This document shows, piece after piece, positions 8,376 through 18,200 of a stretch of 46,197 nucleotides of DNA. A model generated the notes under the pieces. That model did no database searches. It was given only the letters and a program-made list of their open reading frames with translations, and was not told the origin of the DNA. The DNA comes from Chitinophagales bacterium (lineage in GTDB: Bacteria > Bacteroidota > Bacteroidia > Chitinophagales > Chitinophagaceae), in NCBI GenBank assembly GCA_025353485.1, contig JANXQO010000040.1:1-46197 (forward strand), written 5' to 3'. The position numbers were made by a program, and so were the translations under genes. The stretch's first letter is position 1; every line of letters starts with the position of its first letter.

Positions 8376-9614
8376 GTTGTCAAGATCATTTAAAATGTCG
8401 GCAATATTTTCGATGCCAACACTCATGCGGATAAGGCCATCTGTAATTCCATACTGTTCTCTTTTTTCTTTAGGCACACCATAATGCGTCATTGATGCAG
8501 GATGAGATAAAAGTGTATCGCAGGTGCCAAGCGAAACTGCCCGTACACACATTTGTAATTTATCTATGAAATTTTTTCCTGCTTCCAATCCCCGTCCGCC
8601 TGAGCCATCCGGGCGGGCATCTTTCAATTCAAAGCTCAACATTGCACCCGGATGTGTCATTTGCTTTATTGACGTGTGATGATCAGGGTGAGAAGTTAAT
8701 CCCAAATAATTTACTTTACCAACAGCAGAATGCTGCTCCAGGAATCCGGCAACTTCCACTGCGTTATGGCAATGGCGTTCCATTCTTACCTCCAAAGTTT
8801 TCATTCCCTGTACCAATAAAAATGCATCGAACGGATTGCTGTTGCCTCCAAGAAGGCGATGAACTTTAGTCATCCTTGTTTCCATATGTTCAATATCTAT
8901 ACCTGATAAAGCGCCGCCAATTGCAGTTCCATGTCCGTTTAAAAATTTTGTTGTAGAATGAAAAACATAATCAACTCCGTATTTAAAAGGCTGTTGCAAA
9001 TAAGGTGTTGCAAAAGTATTATCAACTGCCACAATCAAATTATGTTGTTTGCCAAGCCTGGTTAGCTCTTCTATATCTACACATTGAATAGTAGGATTGG
9101 CAGGCGTTTCCAGGTAAAGCATTTTAATCTTTTTATCAGCCTTGATTTCCTTTTCTGCTTTATTTAGATCTCTCAGATCAACAATAATTGTTTCAATACC
9201 TAAACCAGGTAAAACTTTTTCTAATAATTCCTGCATGCCACCATACAAAGAAAAATGAGTGAGAACTTTATCGCCTGATTTTAAATTTCCTACCAGTAAA
9301 GTTGTAAGGGCTGCCATACCGCTTGCATGCAGAATTGTTTTTACTTTCAACTGTTCACCATTTTTATCGGTAACACCAAAGGTTTCCAGTGCTGAAATCT
9401 TTTCTTCAGCTTCCGTCATTGTAGGGTTTCCCCAGCGACTATAGATATAACCTTTTTCTTCGCCGTTAAAGCGGCGCATACCCTGCTCCGCATCATCAAA
9501 AACATAAGTGCTGCTTGCGTAAATGGGAGTAAGATGAGAATAGTTGGCATCCTGCTCATGACCGCTGTGAATGGCTACGGAACTAAAACCTGTAAAATCA
9601 AAATCTTTTGGCAT
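8364..9614 (-). CDS. Cys/Met metabolism PLP-dependent enzyme (cystathionine gamma-synthase/lyase type)
   Basis: This 416-residue fold-type I PLP enzyme has YIYSRWGNPTM near the N terminus, LYLETPANPTIQCVDI, the Asp of VAVDNTFATPYLQQP, and the PLP lysine in FHSTTKFLNGHG (~Lys223). MSVGIEN near the end is the family's carboxylate-binding stretch. It could act as cystathionine gamma-synthase, gamma-lyase or O-acetylhomoserine sulfhydrylase; the sequence does not decide. Methionine gamma-lyase is less likely, because its active-site Cys in LYGC is Gly here (LYGGM). Between LSFELK and LEAGKNFIDKL there is an extra peptide, DARPDGSGGRG, encoded by a palindrome at 8590-8617. The gene is divergent from the DinB gene, with facing promoter boxes in between. 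Confidence 0.92.
   Translation of the reverse strand: MPKDFDFTGFSSVAIHSGHEQDANYSHLTPIYASSTYVFDDAEQGMRRFNGEEKGYIYSRWGNPTMTEAEEKISALETFGVTDKNGEQLKVKTILHASGMAALTTLLVGNLKSGDKVLTHFSLYGGMQELLEKVLPGLGIETIIVDLRDLNKAEKEIKADKKIKMLYLETPANPTIQCVDIEELTRLGKQHNLIVAVDNTFATPYLQQPFKYGVDYVFHSTTKFLNGHGTAIGGALSGIDIEHMETRMTKVHRLLGGNSNPFDAFLLVQGMKTLEVRMERHCHNAVEVAGFLEQHSAVGKVNYLGLTSHPDHHTSIKQMTHPGAMLSFELKDARPDGSGGRGLEAGKNFIDKLQMCVRAVSLGTCDTLLSHPASMTHYGVPKEKREQYGITDGLIRMSVGIENIADILNDLDNSLS
8590..8617. repeat. GC-rich palindromic element inserted in frame in the trans-sulfuration gene
   Basis: The sequence CCGTCCGCCTGAGCCATCCG continues into GGCGGGC, so CCGCC and GGCGG arms face each other. It encodes PDGSGGRG, which interrupts a segment that relatives read as ELKxGLEAG. 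It belongs to a different family from the CCCC/GGGG elements at 25256 and 28501. Confidence 0.6.
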
Positions 9615-9651
9615 GTTGATAATTAATGATGAGAAATGAGTAACGAATAAT

Positions 9652-9670
9652 TAAGTTTGAAGCAAAAGTA
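9652..9670. promoter_or_regulatory. Facing TAnnTTTG boxes for the divergent trans-sulfuration and DinB genes
   Basis: TAAGTTTG at 9652-9659 on the plus strand fits the Bacteroidota -7 consensus TAnnTTTG and would start the DinB transcript near 9664. TACTTTTG read on the minus strand at 9670-9663 fits equally well and would start the opposite gene near 9659. The two predicted transcripts overlap by a few bases, so the promoters may interfere. I see no good -33 TTTG at the right spacing for either. Confidence 0.45.
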
Positions 9671-9678
9671 ACAAAAAC

Positions 9679-10167
9679 ATGAAGCAACTTTTGCAACAAT
9701 ATGCAGCCTACAATATTTGGGCAAATAAAAAAATAATTGAGACAGCAAATCAGTTATCTGAAGAACAGATCAGTAAAGAAATTGTAAGCAGCTTTCCTTC
9801 AGTTTACAAAACTATGGCGCATCTTATGGAGGTGGAATATGTTTGGTGGGAGCGTTTGAAACTTCTTGAACATACTTCAATGCCGGGATGGTTTAGCGGT
9901 ACTTTTGATGAGTTGACAAAAAAGCTTTTGGAGTTATCCCAGCAATGGCATAACTGGGTGCAAAATGCAAACGAGGTAAATATCTCTCATGTTTTTGCTT
10001 ATCAAAATTCAAAGAAGGAACATTTTAAACAACCTGTTTATGAAATGCTCTTGCATTTATTCAATCACCAGACTTTTCACAGGGGGCAGTTGATAACGAT
10101 GTTCAGGCAATTGGGATTGGATAAAATTCCGCCGACAGATTTTATTGTTTTTAGCAGAAAGAAATGA
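9679..10167 (+). CDS. DinB family protein
   Basis: The 162-residue protein matches the DinB/YfiT four-helix bundle: YAAYNIWANKKI at the start, TMAHLMEVEYVWWERL in the second helix, and HLFNHQTFHRGQLITMFRQLG near the end. The three expected metal-binding histidines are present (the His of AHLMEVE, and the two in NHQTFH). Members are metal-binding enzymes or thiol transferases of diverse function, so the substrate is unknown. It is monocistronic, divergent from the trans-sulfuration gene, and its stop codon overlaps a dispersed repeat at 10166. Confidence 0.88.
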   Translation: MKQLLQQYAAYNIWANKKIIETANQLSEEQISKEIVSSFPSVYKTMAHLMEVEYVWWERLKLLEHTSMPGWFSGTFDELTKKLLELSQQWHNWVQNANEVNISHVFAYQNSKKEHFKQPVYEMLLHLFNHQTFHRGQLITMFRQLGLDKIPPTDFIVFSRKK

Positions 10168-10234
10168 TGTGCAAATATGTAGATATGCAAATGTGCAGAC
10201 GAGAACCAGTTTTTAATTTGCATATCTGCACATC
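10166..10234. repeat. Inverted repeat of GATGTGCA/GATATGCAAA words
   Basis: GATGTGCA (10166-10173) pairs with TGCACATC (10227-10234), and GATATGCAAA (10182-10191) pairs with TTTGCATATC (10217-10226). This gives a long imperfect hairpin between two convergent genes, with further copies of the word up to 10249. It may act as a two-way transcription end, but it has no T tract and looks like dispersed low-complexity repeat DNA. Confidence 0.6.
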
Positions 10235-10248
10235 AATCATCTGCACAT

Positions 10249-11250
10249 CTACTTACTATCATACGCCCACTTTACCAATGTTGCCCCCCAGGTAAAACCA
10301 CCGCCAAATGCAGCCAGCACAATATTATCGCCTTTCTTTAATTTGTTTTCCCATTCCCACAAACAAAGAGGAATTGTTGCTGAAGTTGTATTCCCATATC
10401 GCTGAATATTCAGCATTACTTTATCAATGGATAAACCCATCCGGTTTGCTGTTGCATCAATAATTCTTTTATTGGCCTGGTGAGGAACCAGCCATGCAAT
10501 ATCATCACCTGTTAATTTATTTCTTTGTAATAATTCATAAGAAATATCTGCCATTCCTTTTACAGCAAATTTAAAAACCTGCGGGCCTTCCTGGTAAATG
10601 TAATGTTCTTTTGCCATAACAGTTTCAACACTGGCAGGCTTGCGTGAACCTCCTGCTTTCATGTGAAGGTAAGGCTCTCCGCTTCCATCTGTTTTTAATA
10701 AGCTATCTAAAACACCATAGCCTTCAAAGTTGGGTTCTAATAAAATTGCGGCAGCCGCATCTCCAAAAAGTACACAAGTTGTGCGGTCACTGTAATCTGT
10801 AATTGCACTCATTTTATCTGTGCCTACAACCACAACTTTTTTATATCGTCCGCTTTCAATAAAGGCTGCACCTGTAGTTACACCAAATAAAAAACCTGAG
10901 CATGCAGCACCAAGGTCGAAGCCAAAACAATTTACTGCTCCAATTTTATTGGCTATAATATTTGCTGATGCAGGAAACAACATATCTGCCGTAACCGTAC
11001 AGCAAATGATCACATCAATTTCCGATGGATCAATTCCACGTTTTTTACAAAGCTCTAAAACAGCCGGCGCCCCCATATCTGAAACCCCTTTGCCTTCGCC
11101 TTTTAAAATTCTTCTTTCTTCCACACCTGTTCTTGATTTTATCCATTCATCGTTTGTCTCAACCATTGTTTCCAGTTCGGCATTGGTAAGTATGTATTCA
11201 GGAAGATATGCTCCAACCGCTGTAATTGCTGCTGTAATTTTTTGACTCAT
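10249..11250 (-). CDS. fabH: 3-oxoacyl-ACP synthase III (FabH)
   Basis: The 333-residue protein is a full-length FabH. The catalytic triad is visible: Cys117 in DLGAACSGFLFG, His in WLVPHQANKRIID, and Asn in QRYGNTTSAT. SRTGVEERR near residue 40 and AAFGGGFTWGA near the end are also typical. It condenses acetyl-CoA (or a branched primer) with malonyl-ACP to start type II fatty acid synthesis in the cytoplasm. The rpmF-plsX genes often found beside fabH are absent here. The upstream gap of 345 bases (11251-11595) contains a possible small RNA on the other strand. Confidence 0.96.
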   Translation of the reverse strand: MSQKITAAITAVGAYLPEYILTNAELETMVETNDEWIKSRTGVEERRILKGEGKGVSDMGAPAVLELCKKRGIDPSEIDVIICCTVTADMLFPASANIIANKIGAVNCFGFDLGAACSGFLFGVTTGAAFIESGRYKKVVVVGTDKMSAITDYSDRTTCVLFGDAAAAILLEPNFEGYGVLDSLLKTDGSGEPYLHMKAGGSRKPASVETVMAKEHYIYQEGPQVFKFAVKGMADISYELLQRNKLTGDDIAWLVPHQANKRIIDATANRMGLSIDKVMLNIQRYGNTTSATIPLCLWEWENKLKKGDNIVLAAFGGGFTWGATLVKWAYDSK

Positions 11251-11373
11251 GATTCAGAAAATATTTATTTAAAAATTGTGCTGGTGTATAAACAGGCAGT
11301 TTGCTTTTACTAAAGATTCAGCAGGAATATTTTTGAAAAATATATTCACGATAAACTTCCCTGTATTTCCTTT

Positions 11374-11430
11374 TATCTTTGGCTCTTGCTACGCCATACA
11401 TTTTCCTTAAAAAGGAGGGAGCCTTTTTTT
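11374..11430 (+). ncRNA. Candidate small RNA or stand-alone promoter plus terminator
   Basis: In the 345-base gap between fabH and ruvA, TATCTTTG (11374-11381) matches the TAnnTTTG promoter box. Downstream, TCCTT (11404-11408) pairs with AAGGA (11412-11416), the wider arms GGCTC (11381-11385) and GAGCC (11419-11423) can pair, and a run of eight T begins at 11424. No plus-strand gene lies upstream to need a terminator, so a transcript of about 40-50 nt is the simplest reading. The outer arm overlaps the promoter box, so only the inner hairpin would lie wholly in the RNA. There is no known family match and the call is tentative. The rest of the gap (to 11595) is AT-rich, with nothing else recognisable. 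Confidence 0.3.
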
Positions 11431-11595
11431 TATTTCACTTTTTTCAGATTGTTTCACTTTTTTCTGCATTTTTTTATTTCTTCATCAATTGAAGATATAA
11501 CAACTGATTATAGGTATTTATAATTTGGATAAAGATACAGGCAAGAATATTTCCCCCAAAATAATCTATTTTCGTTTTTTGTTTATTTATACAAC

Positions 11596-12180
11596 ATGAT
11601 TGCATACCTAACCGGCAAATTTTCTTATAAAAACCCGGCAGTTGTTTATTTAGATGTTAATGGCGTTGGATACGACGTAAACATTAGCTTAAACACCTGG
11701 TCGCAAATACAAAATCTTTCAGAAGGAAAACTATTTACTTATTTTCAGGTTAAAGAAGATGCCCATACTTTATATGGTTTTTTTGATATAGAGGAAAAGG
11801 AAATGTTTGTAATGCTGATAGGTGTTTCAGGAGTTGGTGCAGCAACTGCCAGGATGATGTTGTCTTCTATGAAACCCGATGAAATTAGCAAAGCAATTTT
11901 GCACAATAATGCTAAATTATTAGAGAGTGTAAAGGGAATAGGAAGAAAAACTGCTGAAAGATTGGTTTTGGAGCTGAGAGATAAGGTAAATAAACAACCT
12001 TTTAACGTGAATATTTCAACGGGAAAAGGCAATAGTTTACGGCAGGATGCGTTAAATGCTCTGGTGGCTTTAGGAATATCGAAACCTGTTGCAGAACAAT
12101 CAATTAATACAATTATTCGTACTGAACCATCCATAACACACTTAGAAGACCTAATTAAAAAAGCGTTAAAAGCTATTTGA
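11596..12180 (+). CDS. ruvA: Holliday junction branch migration protein RuvA
   Basis: The 194-residue protein matches RuvA over its whole length: MIAYLTGKF with VYLDVNGVGYDVNIS (domain I OB-fold), the two helix-hairpin-helix motifs VSGVGAATARMML and VKGIGRKTAERLVLEL (domain II, junction DNA binding), and the C-terminal DALNALVALGISKPVAEQSI domain III that contacts RuvB. It acts as a tetramer on Holliday junctions with RuvB and RuvC. Its stop lies 27 bases before the sprA start, so the two are probably cotranscribed, an arrangement I know from other Bacteroidota. Confidence 0.97.
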   Translation: MIAYLTGKFSYKNPAVVYLDVNGVGYDVNISLNTWSQIQNLSEGKLFTYFQVKEDAHTLYGFFDIEEKEMFVMLIGVSGVGAATARMMLSSMKPDEISKAILHNNAKLLESVKGIGRKTAERLVLELRDKVNKQPFNVNISTGKGNSLRQDALNALVALGISKPVAEQSINTIIRTEPSITHLEDLIKKALKAI

Positions 12181-12207
12181 GAAAATTCTACTCTAATTAA
12201 TTGATGG

Positions 12208-15200
12208 ATGTTGCTTGAAAGAAAACTAATTCCAAAACTTCCTGGATTAGTATTATTATATTTTATTGTATTTGCTTCTTCGCAAAATATATATGCGCAG
12301 GGTACACTTGATAAAAAAGATTCTCTTCCTTATCCAATACAGGACAGGCGTGGCGATTTTATTTCAACCGACAAAAGAACTTTCGATCTCAATCAACCTT
12401 CCAACATAAAAGATTCTGTTTCTTACGACCCCGTGACAAAAAGATATTATGTGTATGAAAAGATAGGAAGCAAATATTACAGAACGCCAAGCTGGTATAC
12501 GTTTGATGAATTTATGGCGCTGCAAAGCAAGAAAGATGAAAGAGAATATTTTCAAAAACGTGCCAACACGTTAAGTCTTTTAAACAGGCGTCTCATAAAA
12601 CCTAAACTTAGTATTTACGATAATCTTTTTAATCGCTTATTTGGTAATGGAAAGGTAGAAATTCAGCCGCAGGGCAATGTAGATATAACGGCTGGTTACC
12701 AGGGACAAAATATTAAAAATCCAACCTTACCCGAAAGAGCAAGAAAGAATGGTGGATTTGATTTTGACATGGCTGCACAATTAAATGTAAATGCCAACAT
12801 TGGTAATAAATTAAGATTCCCGATAAGCTATAATACATTGGCCAATCTTGATTTTACCAATCAATTAAAATTAGATTATACAGGCACTGACGATGAAATT
12901 ATAAAGAGAATAGAGGCAGGCAATGTGTCCTTTGCATCAAGAAGTACACTGATACCCGGAGCACAATCTTTATTCGGTTTAAAAACACAATTACAATTTG
13001 GAAAACTATTCATCACTGCACTTATTGCCAATCAAAAATCACAACGGCAGTCTGTAAACTTACAAGGTGGTGCGGCAGCACAGCAGTTTGAAATAAAGGC
13101 GGATGAGTATGAAGAGAACAGGCATTTTTTGGTAGGCCAGTATTTTAGAAATAACTATAACAAAGCCATGAGTACTTTGCCAGCTGTTGTTACACAGGTG
13201 CAAATTCTACGCTTGGAGGTTTGGGTTACCAATAAAAACGGAACAACCACTGATGCCAGAGAAATTGTAGGTTTAATGGATCTTGGCGAATCAAACCCTA
13301 ATCATCCTTTTACTGTTTTTGGAACATTGCCTTCTAATGGTACAAATTCAGAATATAGAGACATTACTTCTAATTCTACTGCTCGTGATCCGGCATTAAT
13401 AACAAGCCAGTTGATTGGGATGGGATTAAATCCTGTGCAGGATTTTGAAAAAACATTTGCAAGAAAATTAGATTCCAGTCAATACATCTATAATCCAAAG
13501 ATTGGGTTTGTATCTCTTAGCCAGCCATTGCAAGCTGATGAAGTTTTAGCCGTTGCATATCAATATACTTACAATGGAAAAGTTTACCAGGTAGGTGAGT
13601 TCTCCCAGGATCTTCCACCGGACACAACTTCAGGTAATCAAAAAGTTTTATTCTTAAAATTATTAAAGGCAACATCACAAAGGCCTAAACTACCAATTTG
13701 GCAATTGATGATGAAGAATGTTTACAGCGTTGGTTATGGAACTTTGGAAAGACAGGATTTTAAATTAGATGTTTTGTATGAAGAGCCAGGCTTAGGTGCA
13801 AAGCGTTATTTTCCTTATGGAAACATCAATCAGGGAACACCCATTCTTACATTAGTAAATTTAGATAGGTTAAATAATCAGAATGATCCGCAGCCGGATG
13901 GCGTATTTGATTATGTAGAGTATTATACAGTAATTCCCCAATACAGCAGGGTGATATTTCCTGTGCTCGAACCTTTTGGGAGAGACCTTGCAAAGCAGGT
14001 TTATTCATCCCCGCCTGCATCTGCAAAAGATACTTTGTATTATCCTTTGTACGATTCAATTAAAGCTGTAGCACAGCAGTTTCCTAATCTTAATAAATTT
14101 CTTTTAAAAGGATCTGCAAAAACATCTTCATCGTCTGACATCAGTATCGGGTACAACATTCCCCAAGGTTCTGTTTCTGTAACAGCCGGAGGGCAGCAGC
14201 TAAAAGAAAATATTGATTATACAATTAACTATGATCTTGGAACAATAAAAATAATTAACCAGGCAATTACCAATTCAGGTTTACCGGTGCAGGTAAATTA
14301 TGAGAACAATGCAAGCTTTGGTTTACAACAAAGAAATTACATGGCGTTGCGGCTGGATTATCTTGCTAAGAATACAGCCCGTAAACAATTAAGTTTTGGT
14401 GCAACAATGGTAAGGCTCGGTGAAAGACCATTTTTTACAAAAGTAGATTTTGGTGAAGACCCGATCCGTAATACCATGTATGGTGTTGATATGAATTACA
14501 GGCAGGATATACCACGGGTAACCAAATTTTTAAACAAACTTCCTTTTTATAAAAGTACTGCACCGTCAACCGTTAATGCATATGTTGAAGCTGCTTATTT
14601 GCAGCCGGGGCATGCACCGCAAATTGGTAAAGGCAGTAATGGCACTATTTACATAGATAATTTTGAAGGCAGCAAAAGTGATATTGATCTCAGGTTTCCG
14701 CCAATCAGTTGGGCGCTTGCTTCTACACCGTTAGGGGCTACGGACAGAAATGGAAATATTCTTTTTCCTGAAGCATCATTAAGTAATAACCTTGATTATG
14801 GAAAGAACAGGGCAAAGATTGCCTGGTACCAGATAGAGCCTACGTTGCAGGATGTTCGGAGTTTATCAAATCCTTTAAAAGGAAATAAAGTAGAATTATC
14901 GGATCCAAGAGTACGTTCTATTTCACAATCAGAAATTTTTCCGCAGCGTACCACCGGCTTCGGGCAAAATCAATTAATAACTTTTGATCTTGCCTATTAT
15001 CCAACAGACCGTGGACCTTATAATTATGATGCTACTGTTGGCAGAGTAGCTGCAAATGGTAAATTGCTTAATCCTAAAAACCGCTGGGGTGGTTTAATGC
15101 GTAATATTGATCAGACTGATTTTGAAACTGCCAATATTGAATTTGTAGAATGTTGGATACAGGATCCTTTCATTTTAAAACCAGCGAGCACCGGCGGAAA

Positions 15201-18200
15201 ATTTTATATTAATCTTGGTAATATATCAGAAGATGTTTTAAAAGACAGCCGCAGATTTTATGAGAATGGATTGCCAACACCCAATGCTCCATCGTTGGTA
15301 GATAATTCTATTTGGGGAAGAGTGCCACGCAATCCTATACAGGTTACCAATGCATTTAGTAACGATCCTAACGACAGAAAGTACCAGGATGTAGGATTTG
15401 ACGGGCTTGACAATGATTCAGAATTGGTAAGAAGAAAGACTGATTATCTTGATGTATTGAAAACATCTTTTGGCGCCAACTCAAAAATATATTCAGATGC
15501 ATTAGCCGATCCTTCAAGTGATGACTATCACTATTACCGCGGTGCTGATCTCGATGCACAGAATCTTGGCATTTTAGGCAGGTATAAAAATTTTAATAAC
15601 CCACAGGGCAATTCTCCGCTGGCAGATAATAGTTCACAATTTTCTGCTGCAGCAACATTGTATCCTGACCAGGAAGACCTGAACAGGGATAATACCTTAA
15701 ATGAAACCGAAGAATATTTTCAATACATAGTTGATCTTAAGCCGCCCACAGCACCTCAGATGAACATAGGGCAAAATTATATTGTTGATAAAAAAGTGGT
15801 TTCTGTAAAATTAGCGGATGGTTCATCACGTAATGAAACATGGTACCAGCTTAGAATACCAATTAATTCTTACAGCCAAAAGGTGGGTAATATTCCTGAT
15901 TTTAAATCAATTCGTTTTATAAGAATGTTCCTTACTGATTTTGATGACAGTGTTGTTGTTCGTTTTGGTAAACTTGATTTGGTAAGAAATACATGGAGAA
16001 AATTTCAATACAAACTTGATTCAACAGGAAATTATGCGTCTACATCCACAACTGATTTTAATGTAGGTGCAGTTAATATTGAAGAGAATGATAAGCGTAC
16101 TCCCTTGCCGTACCGCACACCACATGAAATAGAAAGAGTACAAACATTAAGCAATGAAGGTGTAACCCTTTTGCAAAATGAGCAGGCATTAACTGTACAA
16201 TTCTGTAATCTTCCCAAAGACAGCGCTAAAGGGGTATTTCAAACTTTTGCCACAAAAGATCTTAGAAATTTCCGCAAACTGCAAATGTTTATTCATGCAG
16301 AGAAGAAAAATATTTTCAGCAATTTGAGAAACAACGATCTTACTGCTGTTGTTCGTATAGGTACCGATTTTGTAAGTAATTATTACGAAGTAAGAATTCC
16401 CTTAAGGCTTACTGCGTTAGATGCAGCAAGCAAGTATGATCCGGCAAGCATTCAATACAATGATAGTTTATGGGTGCCTGAAAATAGTTTAGACGTGGAC
16501 CTTCAGGTGTTTACCAAACTTAAAAATGCAAGAAACTTATCAAGCCTTCCGCTTAATAAAATCTACAGGCAGTTGCAGCCTAATGGCCAAACATATTCTA
16601 TAATGGGTAATCCAAATCTTGGTGAAGTAAAAGGAATGTTATTGGGTATAGAGAATACCAATAATGTATCAGATGCATGTGGTGAGGTATGGTATAATGA
16701 ATTGCGCCTGTCGCAAATAGATGAGCATGGCGGCTGGGCTGCTTTAGGAAGAATAGATGCAAACCTTGCAGACCTTGGTACCATCTCTGTTTCAGCAAAT
16801 ACACATACCAATGGCTTTGGAACATTGGAGCAGCGAGTAACAGAAAGATATAAAGAAAATTTCTTTCAGTTTGATGCGGCAGCCAATCTTGAGCTTGGAA
16901 AATTATTGCCAAAAAAAGCCGCTATTTCTATTCCTGTATATGCCAGCTATTCACAAACAGTAAGCACACCCGAATATGATCCGTATGATCTGGATATAAG
17001 ATTAAAAGACAAATTAAAAAATGTTTCAGGTTCTAAAAAAGATTCTATAAAAACAAATGCGGTTGATTTCACTTCTATAAAAACAGTAAACTTTACCAAC
17101 GTTCGTAAAATTAAAACCAATGGAAAAAAGCCTAAGATCTACGACATATCAAACATTGATCTTAGTTATTCTTATACAAAAACACAAGCCCACAATCCGC
17201 TGATAGAATATAATGATGTAACCAAACACAGGGCAGGCCTGGGTTATAACTTTGCACCAACGCCAAAATATTTTGAACCGTTTAAAAAACTTATTAAAAC
17301 AAAATCGCATTGGCTCGATCTTATAAAGGATTTTAATTTTAATCCTGTTCCTTCACAGTTAACTTTCAGGGCAGATATTTACAGGCAATTTGGCGTTATT
17401 AAGCCACGCAGTGTAACCAGCGACTTTAAAAATATTAAATACAATACGCCTGAAACATTTGATAAATATTTTACGTTTGATAGATATTATTTATTACGAT
17501 GGGACCTTACGCATTCTATTAATCTTGATTATTCTGCATTAAATAATGCAAGAGTGGATGAGCCTTACGGCAGATTAGATACAAAAGAAAAAAGAGATAC
17601 AGTAAGTAAAAATTTCTGGAAAGGCGGAAGAAATGTTGTGTTTACCCAAACAGCAAATTTTTCATACAATGTTCCTACAACCAAATTTCCGTTAATTGAC
17701 TGGACAACACTTAGGTTGAAGTATGCGGCCAACTACAGGTGGATAGGCGCATCACGGCTGGCCTACAACCTGGGAAATTTTTTAGAGAATGGCCAGCAGG
17801 AAGAAGCAAATCTTCAATTAGATTTTAATAAGCTGTACAGTAAATCAAAATTTCTCAGGGGGTTGGATCAGCCATTACTGCCACAACCACAGGCCACGCC
17901 TGATACAACAAAAGGCAAAAAATTAAAACCTGCAAAAATACCCGGTGAAGTAAATGGTATTGCAAGATTTTTTGGAAAGCTTTTAACCAGCGTAAAAACT
18001 ATCAATGCAACATTATCTCAAAACAGCAATACACGCTTGCCGGGATACACTGACAGTACACAATACCTGGGAGAAAATTTCCGCAGCATGGCGCCTGGTT
18101 TTGATTTTATTTTAGGCAGGCAACCTGATTCAAACTGGCTAAACAATGCTGCCCGGAAAGGTTTGATAACAAAGGATTCCAATTTCAATGATTTTTTCCG

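Noticed and set aside
8364-9614. Methionine gamma-lyase assignment
   Set aside because: The LYGC cysteine important in characterised enzymes is Gly here, so a narrower name than the trans-sulfuration family is not justified.
16563-16912. Open frames of 80-100 codons on the minus strand within sprA
   Set aside because: They lie antisense to a strongly conserved coding region, have no start context or family motif, and are expected by chance in a 7-kb gene.
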